Below are positions 22,646 to 33,180 of a stretch of 64,000 nt of DNA, piece by piece; within the stretch, counting starts at the first letter, position 1; each line of letters starts with the position of its first letter. Where the stretch lies: positions 15,901,501 to 15,965,500 of the forward strand of contig CANTUQ010000073.1 of NCBI GenBank assembly GCA_947683425.1, written 5' to 3'. The stretch comes from Excoecaria cochinchinensis (taxonomy: Eukaryota; Streptophyta; Magnoliopsida; Malpighiales; Euphorbiaceae). The translations under genes were made by a program, and so were the position numbers. Below the pieces are notes generated by a model. That model saw only the letters and a list, made by a program, of their open reading frames with translations. It ran no database searches and had not been told where the DNA came from.

Positions 22646-23036
22646 AGACAATAAGATCAAAAGAAGAGAATAAAGCCCCGCGAGTCAAAAACCAAAAAAA
22701 AAAAGGCGGCCTTGCTAAAATTGGGCGCCTCGTCAGGGTGAAAACATGAAAAAGGCATCCTGGTAAAAAATTAGAGGCTTGAGTGAAAATGTCCAATCAA
22801 GAAAACCCGAGAGGGCTGATTGGTAACAGGAGTTGATGCTATCAAGATTTGGCTCCTTGAATGAATGTAGTTTTGCATATTTGAATCAACGTTGAATGAC
22901 TATCATGTATATTGAAATCATATGTAGATGTACACAATTTTGTGACATGAAATAAAACTGAATTCATTCATTCAAATTATTTTCTAAGTTCTGTTCTAAA
23001 AAGAAACATATTGCTCAAATCGCATACAAATCTGAA
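22646..23036 (+). other. Spacer between pol and antisense gene (forward Tat)
   Basis: Non-coding, about 390 bp. It is shared with 31449-31832 on the opposite strand, including GGCGCCTCGTCAGGGTGAAA and a run of CATCCTGGTAAAAAATTAGAGG-like short phrases. It lies between convergent ends of pol and the antisense gene, so any polyadenylation signals for both would be here. Confidence 0.55.
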
Positions 23037-23479
23037 CTAAACCCCACTACTACTCTCGCTGGCCAAATGTCTAAATCGTCGAGTCCTGTTGTCAATGGCA
23101 GGGCTGAGCACCCATCTCTTATATGCGCTAGAGGAAACAACAGATTGATGACCAAAAGAGGGGATGATAGTTTTCACTAGTAGTTTAGCCCAAAGATCAT
23201 GGTACTTGGAGACAAAAGCTGCATATAAGATTCCGCCTCGAAAAGATAGAGGGACTCTCCCCACGTCTTAAGTCATCCCGATCTGTCGAGCGCATCAGGC
23301 CGTGATGTAAAAGGTAGCCTCACGTAGCCCACATAAGGGAACACATCCTGAAGAACCATCAACCATCACAGCAGATAGGGGGAGCCAAGCGCTCATGAAG
23401 CTAATGTCCTCATCGGTTACCTCGCTAAATCTGGTAATGCCCACGTCGAGGGTCGTAAATGAGTACAGTCATTGGCGAG
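23037..23479 (-). pseudogene. Antisense gene of forward Tat element, 3' part
   Basis: Reading from 23479 to the TAG at 23037, this matches the second exon of the antisense gene at 30924-31448. Shared blocks are GITRFSE/ALPDLAR (frame-shifted), DEDISF, GCVPLCGL, FRGGILYAAFVSKYHDLW, AYKRWVLSP and NRTRRFRHLASE. At the place where the other copy has a TGA, this copy keeps CGA (Arg). It is cut at 23480 by the reverse Tat element; its 5' end is 17 kb away at 40666-40790. Confidence 0.8.
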
Positions 23480-23785
23480 TGTGATGCGCGGCGAACCCCG
23501 TGGCCTCCTGAAAGCCCGCTTTAGGGCGATCAGGAAAGGTTCATAAAACTTGTAAGGTATTTACAAGTGCGTCTATTTTTGGCAACAATGAGGTTTCTTG
23601 GAGTCGCCACCAAATAGAACATTGGGAAGGGTCGTCTAGCCTCGTCGAGCCTAAGACGGTGCATACATATCCATCTTGGGCTAGCCAGAGAGATCTTGGA
23701 GGTCTCAGCCTCTACCCCCTGGAGCCTAGCATTTGTATATTTAAGTCTTTTGGTGAGACTCAAGAGGTGTCTTGGAAGTCCTAGA

Positions 23786-24240
23786 CCTCTCGCCTGGGTT
23801 GATTTCACCCATGGTCACTCAACTTATCACTTATCGCGCAAAAGTAACCGACTTTTATTTTCTTACTTAAATGTCACTAAACTTTTAACATTATTGAACA
23901 AAAGTCATGTTGACCGAAATCCGGCGATGACTCTTGCCGGATTGATAAGTTCAACAAATGTTACATTTAAATAAATTTCACTCACGGTCACTAGACTTAT
24001 CATTTATCTCGTAAAAGTAATTAACTTTTTTTTTTCAACTTAAATGTTACTGAACTTTTAAAATTTTTGCAAAAAAAGTCATCAATCCAGCAAGGGTCGT
24101 CGCCGAATTCCGGTCAACATGACTTTTGTGCAATAATGTTAAAAGTTCAGTGACATTTAAGTAAGAAAAAAAAATCGATTACTTTTGCACGATAAGTGAT
24201 AAGTTGAGTGACCATGAGTGAAATTGACCCCCTCTCGCCT
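23786..24240. mobile_element. MITE with Mutator-like features in the Tat LTR
   Basis: The element proper is 23796-24230. Its ends are inverted repeats (GGGTTGATTTCACCCATGG against the complement of CCATGAGTGAAATTGACCC) that extend inward over about 100 bp. It is flanked by a 10-bp duplication CCTCTCGCCT (23786-23795 and 24231-24240). Long inverted repeats and a 9-11 bp duplication are typical of Mutator-like non-autonomous elements. A second, direct copy of the left end starts near 23977 (ATTTCACTCACGGTCACTAG), so the element is internally duplicated. No coding capacity. Confidence 0.85.
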
Positions 24241-25526
24241 CATTGAGCCCTAAAGACCAGAGTGAGTTCGGGACTTCTCATTTATTTATACCTTGATCAA
24301 TATTATAATTAAGTTTTGAATTTTATTATTTCACCAACTTTCCACACAATGCAATTTAATTAAAGGCATAATTATTCACGTCAAAAGCCATAAATGGAAG
24401 CAAAATCCAAAATAAAGCATTCAAAAATATATTACAATAACACCAGGAGCGAAATACAACTCACATTTGAAAAAGTACAACACATGCATAAAACGGGGTA
24501 TTCATTGGGATGAGGACATTGGTCCTACCATGCATATTTTATTACAAAAAGTGATTTTTCATGAAGCGTCAATATTATTGGCTAAAATGGGACATTGGTC
24601 CACAACTTCTGAGAAAATCCCAAAGTTAACTGTTAGAAATCTTTTGGCCTTTTTTCCTTTAACGACATTAAAACCGTTTCCATAATAACATGAATAAAAG
24701 ATAAGGGTAAAGAAAGAACCCGAGTGGAAGTCCTCAGACTGACGCAACCCCCATCTTTCAGAACTCCAACTCCAAATGGTCAGAAAATAACTCATAGGGA
24801 CAAACACGTTAGCATCAAAAGCGTGGATAAAAATAAAAATAAAAGAACAAGAAATTCTAACAAAAATGAGTTGAAAGATAAAATTTATAAATTAAAAATA
24901 TGAGAGTTTTCCTAGGGACGACCTCCTGTATTGTGCCAGCGGCCGTCCCTAGTATGGGGAAACAATTAGAAGAGAAAAACTTTCTGTTCTTTGTAAAAGA
25001 TTATAAAATAGAAAAATAAAAAATATATATAAAATTAATGTAAATAAAATAAAATTATACAAATATTAGTCCAGAATGTTTACCCTCGGATTTTACCTTT
25101 TAGGGTGAATGTCGAATGATTTTGATTCCCGTATGCTTCGCAAGAATCAAGTAAAAAAAAATCAGAGAAAGAAGATTTATACTTCTCTTCCCTTGAAAAT
25201 CTGATAGCAATTGAGTGTTTGAATTAGCTGTATTGATGGAAACGAATGAATTTCGTTACCTCAAATTGGCTTAATTCGTAAGAAACATTTGAAGGAATTA
25301 ATTAATTGGATGAAATTTTATCAAATAAAATTCAGCAAATGAACAGAGATTTTATAAACTTTTTGAGTAAATTGCTCACAAAACCCTTTTTTTTTTAAAA
25401 AAAAAACGATCTCTCGAAAAAAAAATTAATAATTTTTCTCCAAAGAACTTTTCTTATAAAAAATAATCACTTTTCTCACCAAAAATTCTCAAAACTTCTA
25501 ACCCCTAAAAAATGGAATGTAATCCA

Positions 25527-25536
25527 CTATTTATAG
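25527..25536 (-). promoter_or_regulatory. TATA box of reverse Tat LTR
   Basis: CTATAAATAG on the minus strand, followed downstream by a conserved GGATTACATTCC-like stretch and the AAAACTTT-rich region. It aligns with CTATAAAC at 44988-44995 in the forward 3' LTR. Confidence 0.6.
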
Positions 25537-26067
25537 GATTTTAGGAAATAATTCAGATAAGCCTCAACCCAAAGTTTGAATTTTAAAAGGACTTTAAAAT
25601 TCCAATTTTTAATAAATCTTATCCCCATTTTGAAGTGAAAAGAGATTAAATTTTATCCAATCCGGCGTGATCTGATAAGTTAACGTACCAACGGGCTTCC
25701 CTGCAGATACCGACGGCCGTCCCTACTAAGGGCACACGCGAAAAACTAACTACCGATGGGGCGCGGTACTAGGGACGGGCATCCCTATACCGCCACGCGT
25801 CTGTCCCCACTATGCCTAGAGATGGGGATCACCCCAAGTAGGGACGAGCACCTCTACACAGACGGGAATCCCGTCTGTGGAGTAAAACTCTCAATTTCAA
25901 CCAAAATTTATCAAACTCTATTAAAACTCCATGCTAACGAAAAAAGATTTTAATCGCGAAACATAAAAGACGAAAACCTCCGAATTTCACCCATTTATCC
26001 GAAAACCAACGTTGATCTCTTCATCGAGTAACTCTGACCTGGACTACCTCAAGACCCGGTGTCTACA

Positions 26068-26085
26068 GTTGCCCCCAATTTTGGG
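26068..26085 (-). promoter_or_regulatory. Polypurine tract of reverse Tat element
   Basis: On the minus strand CCCCAAAATTGGGGGCAAC leads directly into TGTAGACACC. The forward element has CCCAAAATTGGGGGCAAC at the same place (44212-44229). Confidence 0.75.
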
Positions 26086-26221
26086 GAAACTAGCGCACTA
26101 GTGCCTAGATGAGCCAAAATTCAGAGAAGAAAGGAACGAAACGCATACCTGAGGTAGTCCTTACCTTTTTTTGGGGAAGTGGCGATGCGTCGAGTCGGTT
26201 CCGGACTTGCAAGACGCGAAG

Positions 26222-26490
26222 TTTGCCCTCCTGAGCTGCACCGAGTCTACTCTAGACTTTACAAAGTGCTGATGATGGCTCTCCTGAGCTCTACCAAGTC
26301 TTCTCCAGACTTACAAAGCACGGATGATTGCTCTCTTGAGCTGCACGTAGTCTATTCCAGACTTACAAAGCGCGAATCATTGCTCTCTTGAGCTGCACCG
26401 AGTCTATTCCAGACTTACAAAGCGCGGATCATTGCTCTCCTGAGCTGCACCGAGTCTTCTCCAAACTTTACAAAGTGCGAAGTTGGCTCT
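26222..26490 (-). repeat. 52-bp tandem repeat in 3' UTR, 5 units
   Basis: Units start at about 26222, 26275, 26327, 26379 and 26431. Each carries CTCCTGAGCTGCACCGAGTC, then CCAGACTTACAAAGCGCGGA. It lies between the sense gene and the polypurine tract. The forward Tat element has a quite different tandem repeat at the same position (43560-44045). Tandem repeats arising in Tat 3' UTRs are known and can seed satellite DNA. Confidence 0.85.
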
Positions 26491-26974
26491 TCCAACTCGG
26501 GCATCCTTCTAGACTGCACTTTTTCTTGGCTGAGTGTCATTCTAGACTGCTCTTCTGAGCGGGGCGTTCTTCTGAACTATGTGCTTCGATTTGGTGGCTT
26601 CATCCTGCCCCCGAAGTATAATTATGATCTTTTGATTTCATGTGATCTCAAAGGACATGATGTTTGAACTGTTTATTCTCCCTTTTGACTGTTGGTCAAT
26701 TTTGAATTGGTGTAAAACCACGTTCCTGTATTACAAGAGATTCTCGTTAATCCTCGTACCAATTACTTTGACTGTAGATTGGTGAACATTTTTTATGATT
26801 AATCTTCCTTTTTATCATATGATTAATTATCCCTTTTTCTCTTTCTTTTTTTTTTTTTAAAGAGTTAAATTATGAAGAAAATGCAAATTTAACAGGCTAG
26901 CCATAAATTTTGTACAATGTAATGTAAGCATGATAATATAAAATACAAAAATGATATCATGACTCCCTGAAGGG
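26491..26974 (-). other. 3' UTR of the sense gene, reverse Tat
   Basis: AT-rich non-coding stretch between the tandem repeat and the sense-gene stop; it includes a T-rich run near 26825-26860. No features beyond low complexity. Confidence 0.5.
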
Positions 26975-28974
26975 CTATAGGGGTGGATAGTCTGAAAGCT
27001 CCTCCTCCGGATCATCATCATCATCTGATATATGAACTGTCTGAGACCGAGATGAAGAGGCAAAGGGTCTCGCATCTGGAGCAGATGGCTGACTGGGAGG
27101 GGCTGATGGTTCGGCCCGCTGTGTGGCTGAAGCTCTGGCCTATCTCTGGAATCTAGGAGGTACCGCCACTGGTACGGATAATGGCTGCGCTCTCACTGGG
27201 TCCTGCTGCTGGAACTGAACCTGAGCAAACCCATTTAGGAAAGGCTGCGCACATACTATCATGAACTGCAGCGTATCAGTGATGACCCCCCCTAACTCTC
27301 TAAAAGCATCACCCAGGTGGAGGGTCTGATCTGTGGAGGCAGTCCCCATACTCTTCAGCGTATCCTCAGTATGCTCCCTGAACTCCCAAAGAGACTGGGC
27401 AATGGGAGGTATGGCACCCTCCAGAACCTGAGAGCCTCAACTGACTCATCCACGATCTGGATGGACGCATCCATCCTCTGGGCTACCCCATCCTGGGAGG
27501 TCCTCATCTCCTGCCTCAACTGAGTCACAAGCCTCTCTTACTCCTGTCTCAAAAAGTCAATGAGCCTCCCCTGCTCCTGAATAATACTCTGCTGCTGATC
27601 CAGCTGCTCTAATATGACTCTATCTCGCTCCCCGAGGTGATCGAGAAGGGCCCTATCTCTCTCCTCCTGCCTATGCTCAAAGGACGCGAAGGTAGAAGCC
27701 AGTAGTGCAGCAAAATCTGGCTGCGCTGGGATAGCCGATGATGAGGAAGAAGGGGGAGCTGACTCTGGTGCCGGCTCTGGAGGTGGAGCTGTAGAAGTGG
27801 ATGCCCCCAGATCCCCTACTCTAGCATATGGACTGAACCTCTCATGGACCCGGGGAGCAGTCCGATGTACTCTCGATGGCGGAGGCGGAGTGGGGCTCTG
27901 TACTCTCTGCCCTGAAGGAGTAGTGAATAGCTCATCCATGGTGAACTCGATCCCCATGTCAAAGGGCGTACCCGGATGCGCCTCCTGGTGCTGCTGAGGC
28001 TCGGGAGGCTGGTGCTCCATCTGAGGCTGCTCCATATGGGGCTGCTCCATCTGAGGCTGCCCCTCCATCTGAGGCTGCTCCTCCACTGGCTCTAGCGAGG
28101 GCAAGCTGAATGCACGTCTGGTCTCATGCATACTACGAAGCCTATACGCCTCTGGCTGGCCTGGTATCGGTACTATCATAGCCATAGTGATAGCTGCCGG
28201 AGCATCCACATAAATGCTCTCATCCAAAGCACGCCCCAGGATGTCTGGACGAACTCCCAAACTCAGAAGCAATTTGGTAATAACTCCCCCAACATACACT
28301 ACAGGGGCTGTCCCCCTAGATACCCTCACCAGGTTGACCAATATCTCATGGCTGATGTTAAGTCTCTGACCTACCACCATGGCCCACAAGCTCCAAATCT
28401 CTACGGCATTGAGAGATCCTGGGTTACCAGCTCATCCTAAATATGAGCTGGATAAGACTCTGTGAACATATCGCAGGGCCTATGACGAGAGTACCGTGCT
28501 CTTTGCCGTATCATGATCATACGGCACTCCCGGCAAGGCGATAACTGCCCAATGCTGACGTCTAAATGACCTCTGAGGCACTATGACATCCTGCCCGAAC
28601 GGAAGCCCCATGGCCTCTGTGAACCGCTGACGGGTAACACTATAATGATGGCCCTTGATCCAAAACTGTATGACACCCACCTCTGTGTCAGATCTCTGAT
28701 ATCCCCCATACTATAACGTGGCAAGAAACTGCCGTACTATCTCCATGTGAGTCTGCAAGGCAGGCATCAAAAACTCCGTCCATCCCGCGCCTGCTATCAG
28801 AATGTCAACCTCATCTGCCATCCCCAGAGCCTCAAGGAATGGTCGGGAAATGAAGCGGCTAGCTCGGAACTTCACCTGAGCCAGTGCCGTATATCTCTGT
28901 CTAGCCTCATCACTCATCCACCCCGGGCCCTGAGGCTCGGGCTCGTCATGAGGAGCATATCCTCGCGGTGGCAT
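26975..28974 (-). pseudogene. Sense accessory gene of Tat element (ATHILA ORF1-like), near full length
   Basis: Starts MPPRGYAPHDEPEP and ends DDDDDPEEELSDYPPL at 26975. The N-terminal 240 residues contain FRASRFISRPFLEALGMADE, GWTEFLMPALQTHMEIV and LPFGQDVIVPQRSFRRQHW, which resemble the plant retrotransposon ORF1 (ATHILA-type) domain. A Pro/Gln-rich middle follows with QMEQPHMEQPQMEHQP repeats, then an S/P-rich segment and a coiled-coil-like stretch (ERDRALLDHLGERDRVILEQ). Stops at about 28708, 28477, 28390 and 27535 and one frameshift near 27140-27540 break it. The ATG sits two bases after a good splice acceptor (TTTGCAG|G). A related, shorter gene is at 42197-43244. Function unknown; the domain call is from recognition, not a search. 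Confidence 0.7.
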
Positions 28975-28975
28975 C

Positions 28976-29624
28976 CTGCAAATGAGGTAAACAGTTAGGT
29001 TGGCATCATAGACATAAATGAAACTTTGCTTAGAAATTGAGGCAGCATTCTGACGAGAATGTGTCTAAACCAATAAGATAAATTATGGGCAGTACCCCGA
29101 CAAGGGTGTGCCCAACCTCCTGCATAAAAAACAAAAAAAAAGAAGGGACAAGCCTCGGGACCCAAGCAATAATGCAATATGTTCTCATTTGCTAAAAAAT
29201 TTGGGCAGCACCCCGGCAAGGGTGTGCCCAACCTCCTGCATAAAATAAAACAAAAAAAGAAGGACAGGCCTCGAGCCCCAAGCAATCATTGTAACATGCT
29301 CAAATCTGCTTTGCTTCATATTTCCTAGCATTGGTTCCAATGTGCATGCATTTCTAAAGCCATGTCTTATCTAAAAAATTTATCACTAATTGTTTCTAAA
29401 CCATATATGTCAATCCATCTTGTGTCCATTAAAAAGAAAAAAAAATTGCATGCTATTTACTTTATGCTTTAAGTCATGCATTTTATTACTAAACAAATGA
29501 TATTTCAATTAACTAACAAGGCTACTAATTATACTAATTCAAAAGAAGAAAGAAGAAGATTAAATTACATTACTCATGATAAAATAAAATAAAAATGATC
29601 AAAAGATGGAAGGATTTTACTAAC
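28976..29624 (-). other. Probable 5' UTR intron of the sense gene
   Basis: On the minus strand CTTCCAG|GTTAGT at 29624 is a good donor and CATTTGCAG|GATG ends at 28976, just before the start codon. The 649-bp interval is AT-rich and contains two hairpin-bearing repeats (29085-29255). The forward element keeps an acceptor-like TTTTATAG|GATG at 42189-42197. Confidence 0.5.
29085..29260 (-). repeat. Two hairpin repeats upstream of the sense gene (reverse Tat)
   Basis: Two units about 115 bp apart each contain GGGCAGYACCCCGRCAAGGG and then TGTGCCCAACCTCCTGCATA. The GGGCA/TGCCC arms with CACCC/GGGTG form a strong stem. The forward element has four degenerate units at 41850-42050 built on the same stem. 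Confidence 0.7.
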
Positions 29625-29762
29625 CTGGAAGTTGAAACCCAAAGAAGAAGTAAAAGACTCTTAACTGGTGCAAAAAAATGAAAAGAAACAGCTGGAAACA
29701 AAGGGAAAAGCGTCGGTGCAAAGAAGAAAGGAAAGAAAGTGACAGCCCGTCGGTGCCTACAG

Positions 29763-29978
29763 CTTTATATAGAATTTAAGTACCGACGTGCTTTATGTTC
29801 ATGTAGCAAAAGATGGGCATTCCGTCTGTCTATTCAGATTCCGCTTTGAACCCTCATTAATTACCTAATTAATGCGCGTGATATGCACGATGCAAAACCT
29901 GCCAGGTGGACAAGTACAGATGGGTTCACCATCTGATTATAGGGATGGGCTAACCGTCGGTAAACCAAAACTATAAAA
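29763..29978. promoter_or_regulatory. Bidirectional promoter between the two accessory genes
   Basis: Two TATA boxes point outward: CTATATAAAG on the minus strand (29763-29772) towards the sense gene, and CTATAAAA on the plus strand (29971-29978) towards the antisense gene, whose likely start codon is 120 bp further. Between them are CAGATGG-gttca-CCATCTG (29917-29935, a perfect 7-bp stem) and GTCGGT motifs (29749-29754, 29955-29960) resembling those in the Tat LTR. The layout implies divergent transcription of both genes; it is inferred from sequence only. Confidence 0.6.
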
Positions 29979-30097
29979 CCCAGCCTTTTTCTTGGATTTC
30001 GTGCCTCTTCCTTATTTTAGCTTCATAAAAGGCTCTTTTCTCTAGTTTTATTCCTCCTTTATTCCCCTTAGCAACTATGACTTTAGCTATTTGGGCC

Positions 30098-31448
30098 ATG
30101 AATTCTCCTTTTCTTTCCAAAATGCACCGTATCTTAGATGATGCTCAAATTTGGGAGCACAACACCCTTGCCCCCCTTTCTGGACTGAGGTTTTTACGAA
30201 GAGTCAAGATAGACTACAACCTTTTTTTGGCTGCGACCCACTTCTGGGATCCTCGTTTTCATGTTTCCAGGTTCACCTAACAGGAAATATGCCCCATGCT
30301 TGAAGAACAGGCTGCTATCGTCGGGAGTTGGTATCTCCCTAGTGCTTTGCCCTGCGTACCTCGCTGTGGTTTGATCCAAAACCGGGATATTGCTTGGTCC
30401 TTTAGTATAGCTCCTTCTGACGCTGCTCGTTTAGTTCCTCAGGGCCCAGTATTTGCTTTGTAACCTCTGATTGAAGCAATGGATGAATTCTCCAACATTC
30501 CCTCATACAGCGTAAGTGTCCTCTTCCTTTTTTGCCTGATGAAGTATCTAGTCGTGACCTCAGAGGAACTGCTCGGAGACCCCCGTCTATTTGGAATTCT
30601 GGACGACTTTCATCGCGGGCTGACCCCTTTCCCTCTCATTCTGGCTGAGACTATCTTGGGTTTGTTCTCTGTTCGTGCCGGGCCTACCACTTCATTCTCT
30701 GGAAGTCCCTTATTACTTCAGGTACGTCATTAATTTAAAAGGTAGTGCGTCCCTTGTGGATTTTCACACTAGCTTTTCTTAGCGGGAAGTGCGTCCTTTC
30801 AGATTTTCACACAACCCTATGCCTAATTTTTGCCTGAAGTAAATCCAACTTACTCCAGCGGCTTTTCTTTGCCTTTTATTCTATTTTCTTTGGCTTTTAT
30901 TTTTTCTTTGTTTCTTCTTACAGATTTGGTTGCAGGAGAAATTGAAGCTTTTGTCAGAGCCTCCTCCTAGAGTCATTAATCAGTACTTTGCGAAGTATTT
31001 TCTTCCTCACCGGCGTCTGTACTTACCTGGGACCCCTGGCGAGGGCATTACCAGATTCAGTGAGATATCAGATGAGGATATTAGCTTCACGCACGCTTGG
31101 CTTCCCTTGTCCTGTGCAGTTATTGATGGGTCTTTAGGATGCGTTCCCCTATGTGGGCTTTGTAAGTCAACTTTATACATTACGGCCTGTTGCTCCCGTC
31201 TACTTGGGATGACTCAGGATGTGGTGAGACTCCCTCTATCATTTTGAGGTGGAGTCCTTTCTGCGGCTTTTGCTTCCCGCTATCATGACCTCTGGAGTCA
31301 GCTTCCACTGAAAACTATCATACCTCCCTTCGGGAATCATTCTGTCACTTCCACCAGCGCGTACAAAAGGTGGATACTTAGCCCATCATCTGATAACCGA
31401 ACTCGGCGACTGAGGCATTTAGCTAGCGAGGGTAGTAGTAGGGCATAG
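30098..31448 (+). pseudogene. Antisense accessory gene of Tat element (plant-mobile-domain/DUF7745-like), two exons
   Basis: It runs opposite to the element's gag-pol. The start at 30098 (MNSPFLSKM) is chosen over 30077 because the forward element's copy begins at the matching Met. Exon 1 (30098-30721) has RILDDAQ, FLRRVKIDYN, FWDPRFHVSRF and a QEICPMLEEQ-like segment, which resembles DUF7745/plant mobile domain proteins. A 202-bp intron (30722-30923) joins LLLQ to IWLQEKLKLL in frame. Exon 2 contains YLPGTPGEGITRF, AYKRWILSP and RTRRLRHLASE, ending at 31448. Stops at 30278 and 30461 (probably CAA to TAA) and 31246 (TGA where the sister copy has CGA) inactivate it. Antisense ORFs of this kind are known in some Tat families. 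Confidence 0.72.
30722..30923 (+). other. Intron of the antisense gene
   Basis: Donor CAG|GTACGT and acceptor TTCTTACAG|A bound 202 bp with a T-rich 3' end. Removing it keeps the frame across LLLQ|IWLQ, in line with the QLW-type motif seen in plant mobile domain proteins. An intron in a retrotransposon survives only if it is antisense to the genomic RNA, which fits the orientation here. Confidence 0.7.
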
Positions 31449-31832
31449 TTTAGTTTTATATACATTTTGAGCAATATGTTTCTTTTTAAAGCAGAATTAG
31501 ACAATGATATAAATGAATAAATCAAGTCTTATTTCATTTCACAAAATTGTGTACATTTCAGTACGATTTCAAAATACATGATCATTTTGGTGCCGATTCA
31601 ATTATGCACGACTACATTCATTCATGGAACAAAAATTTTGATAGTATCAAACTCCTATCTCCAATCAGCCCTCTCGGATTTTCATGATTGGATATTTTCT
31701 CTCATGCCTCTAAATTTTGCCCAGGATGCCTTTTTTCGGTTTCACCCTGACGAGGCGCCCGATTTTATCAAGGCCACCTTTTTTCGGTTTTTGACCCGAG
31801 GGGCTTTCATTCTCTTCTTTTTATTTTGGTCT
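31449..31832 (-). other. Spacer between antisense gene and pol (reverse Tat)
   Basis: Non-coding; homologous to 22646-23036 in reverse complement. It contains two copies of CCTTTTTTCGGTTT with TGACGAGGCGCCCGATTTTA between them. It lies at the convergent ends of pol and the antisense gene. Confidence 0.55.
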
Positions 31833-33180
31833 TTAGCCATGGAACCTTTTGAGTCTGTCAATATTGATCGGTTCTTTGAATTCATTGCCATCACTATCCG
31901 ATAAAATCGCAGCTCCTTTTCATAGCAGCTTCTTGAGGATGAATAGTCCTTCCCAGGTTGGTCTAAACTTCCCTCTGATATCCGGTACCCCTGGTCTCAT
32001 CTGTTTGAACACTAAGTCTCCCTCCTTCAGTGGATGCTTTTTCACCTTCCTCCCAAATGACCTGGCCAACCTCTTCTGATAGATCTGATTATGATAGTAA
32101 GCTTTCAGCCTACTCTCATCCAATAAATTCAAATGCTGTAACCTCTGTTGTGCCCATTCGGTCCCTGGAATCTGAGCTTCCATGACTACTCTTAGTGATT
32201 TGAGCTCTACCTCGACTGGCAACACTGCTTCTGTCCCATAAACCAGAGAATACGGCGTAGCGCCCGTAGATGTCCTCACCATCGTTTTGTAACCCCATAG
32301 AGCAAAAGGTAGCTTTTTCTCCCAGTCTTTGTAGGTTTGGACCATCTTGGCTAGGATCTTCTTCACATTCTTATTGGCAGCCTCTATTGTCCCGTGAGCT
32401 TGTGGTCGATAGGGAGAGGATTTATGGTGCTCGATTACGTACTTCTCGAGAAGCTTCCTGGTTTCCCCCATGAACTGCACCGCATTATCAGACACTATGT
32501 GATGTGCGAGGCCGTATCTGCAAATCAGATTCCTTTCAATGAACCTGGCCATATCTCTCGCGTCAATCTTTTTAAAGGACTCCGCTTCTACCCATTTTTT
32601 AAAATAGTCGATTGCGACTATTATGTATCTATGCCCATTGGAGGCCGTAGGGCGGATCTCTCCAATAATATCTATTCCCCAAGCAGCGAATGGCCAAGGT
32701 GATGTTAGGCTATGTAGCTCTGACACTGGTAAATGCCTTAAATCCGCATACTGCTGGCATAGCTAACACTGCTTGACATATTTTGAGCAATCATTATATA
32801 TCGTAAGCCAGTAGAAGCCTTGCCTCATGATCTTCTTAGCCAATGTCAACCCGTTCATATGGGCTCCGCATACTCCGGCATGTGTTTCTTCCATTACCCT
32901 CTTGGCCTCTTTCTCATCCAAACACCTCAATTAGATACCATCAGCTTGTCGTTTGTACAACATCCCATCTATGCAGATGAACTGAGTGGACAGTTTGCGT
33001 ATCATTCTCTGATCCTTTTCTGTAGCCTCCTCTGCAAATGTCGCATTCTCTAGATAGTTCATAATATCATGATACCACGACTTCCCATCTGCCACTTCTA
33101 CCTCCATAATTGATTTGGACTCGAAGCTAGGACTTTCGGAGCTATAAATCAAAACTGGCTTCATTACCACTCCTTCAGTT
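31833..33180 (-). pseudogene. Tat integrase (reverse copy)
   Basis: The core is almost continuous from 32726 to 31920: WGIDIIGEI, VAIDYFKKWVEAES, HHIVSDNAVQF, YRPQAHGTIEAANKNVKKIL, then GKFRPTWEGLFILKKLL. The D, D, E triad is kept. The zinc finger upstream is recognisable but has a stop (CAG or CAA to TAG) between its cysteines near 32765, and a frameshift lies near 31915, after which the C-terminus ends with RFHG at 31833. Confidence 0.9.

Larger units (their letters stand above)
23480..26067 (-). repeat. 3' LTR of reverse Tat element
   Basis: On the minus strand it starts TGTAGACACCGGG at 26067 and ends CGCGCATCACA at 23480, matching the family termini. It has a well-formed TATA box (CTATAAATAG, minus strand, 25527-25536) and the CpG-rich cluster around 25690-25880. 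It contains a 435-bp MITE (23796-24230) and is therefore longer than its family sequence once aligned. Confidence 0.9.

Noticed and set aside
26222..26490. Possible leucine-rich short protein at 26179-26391
   Set aside because: The open frame is a by-product of the 52-bp tandem repeat in the 3' UTR.
26975..28974. Envelope-like gene after pol
   Set aside because: No signal peptide, transmembrane segment or cysteine pattern; the N-terminus fits the ATHILA ORF1-like domain better.
31577..31904. 108-codon plus-strand open frame
   Set aside because: It overlaps the pol C-terminus in antisense and the pol spacer; the forward element shows no equivalent frame.
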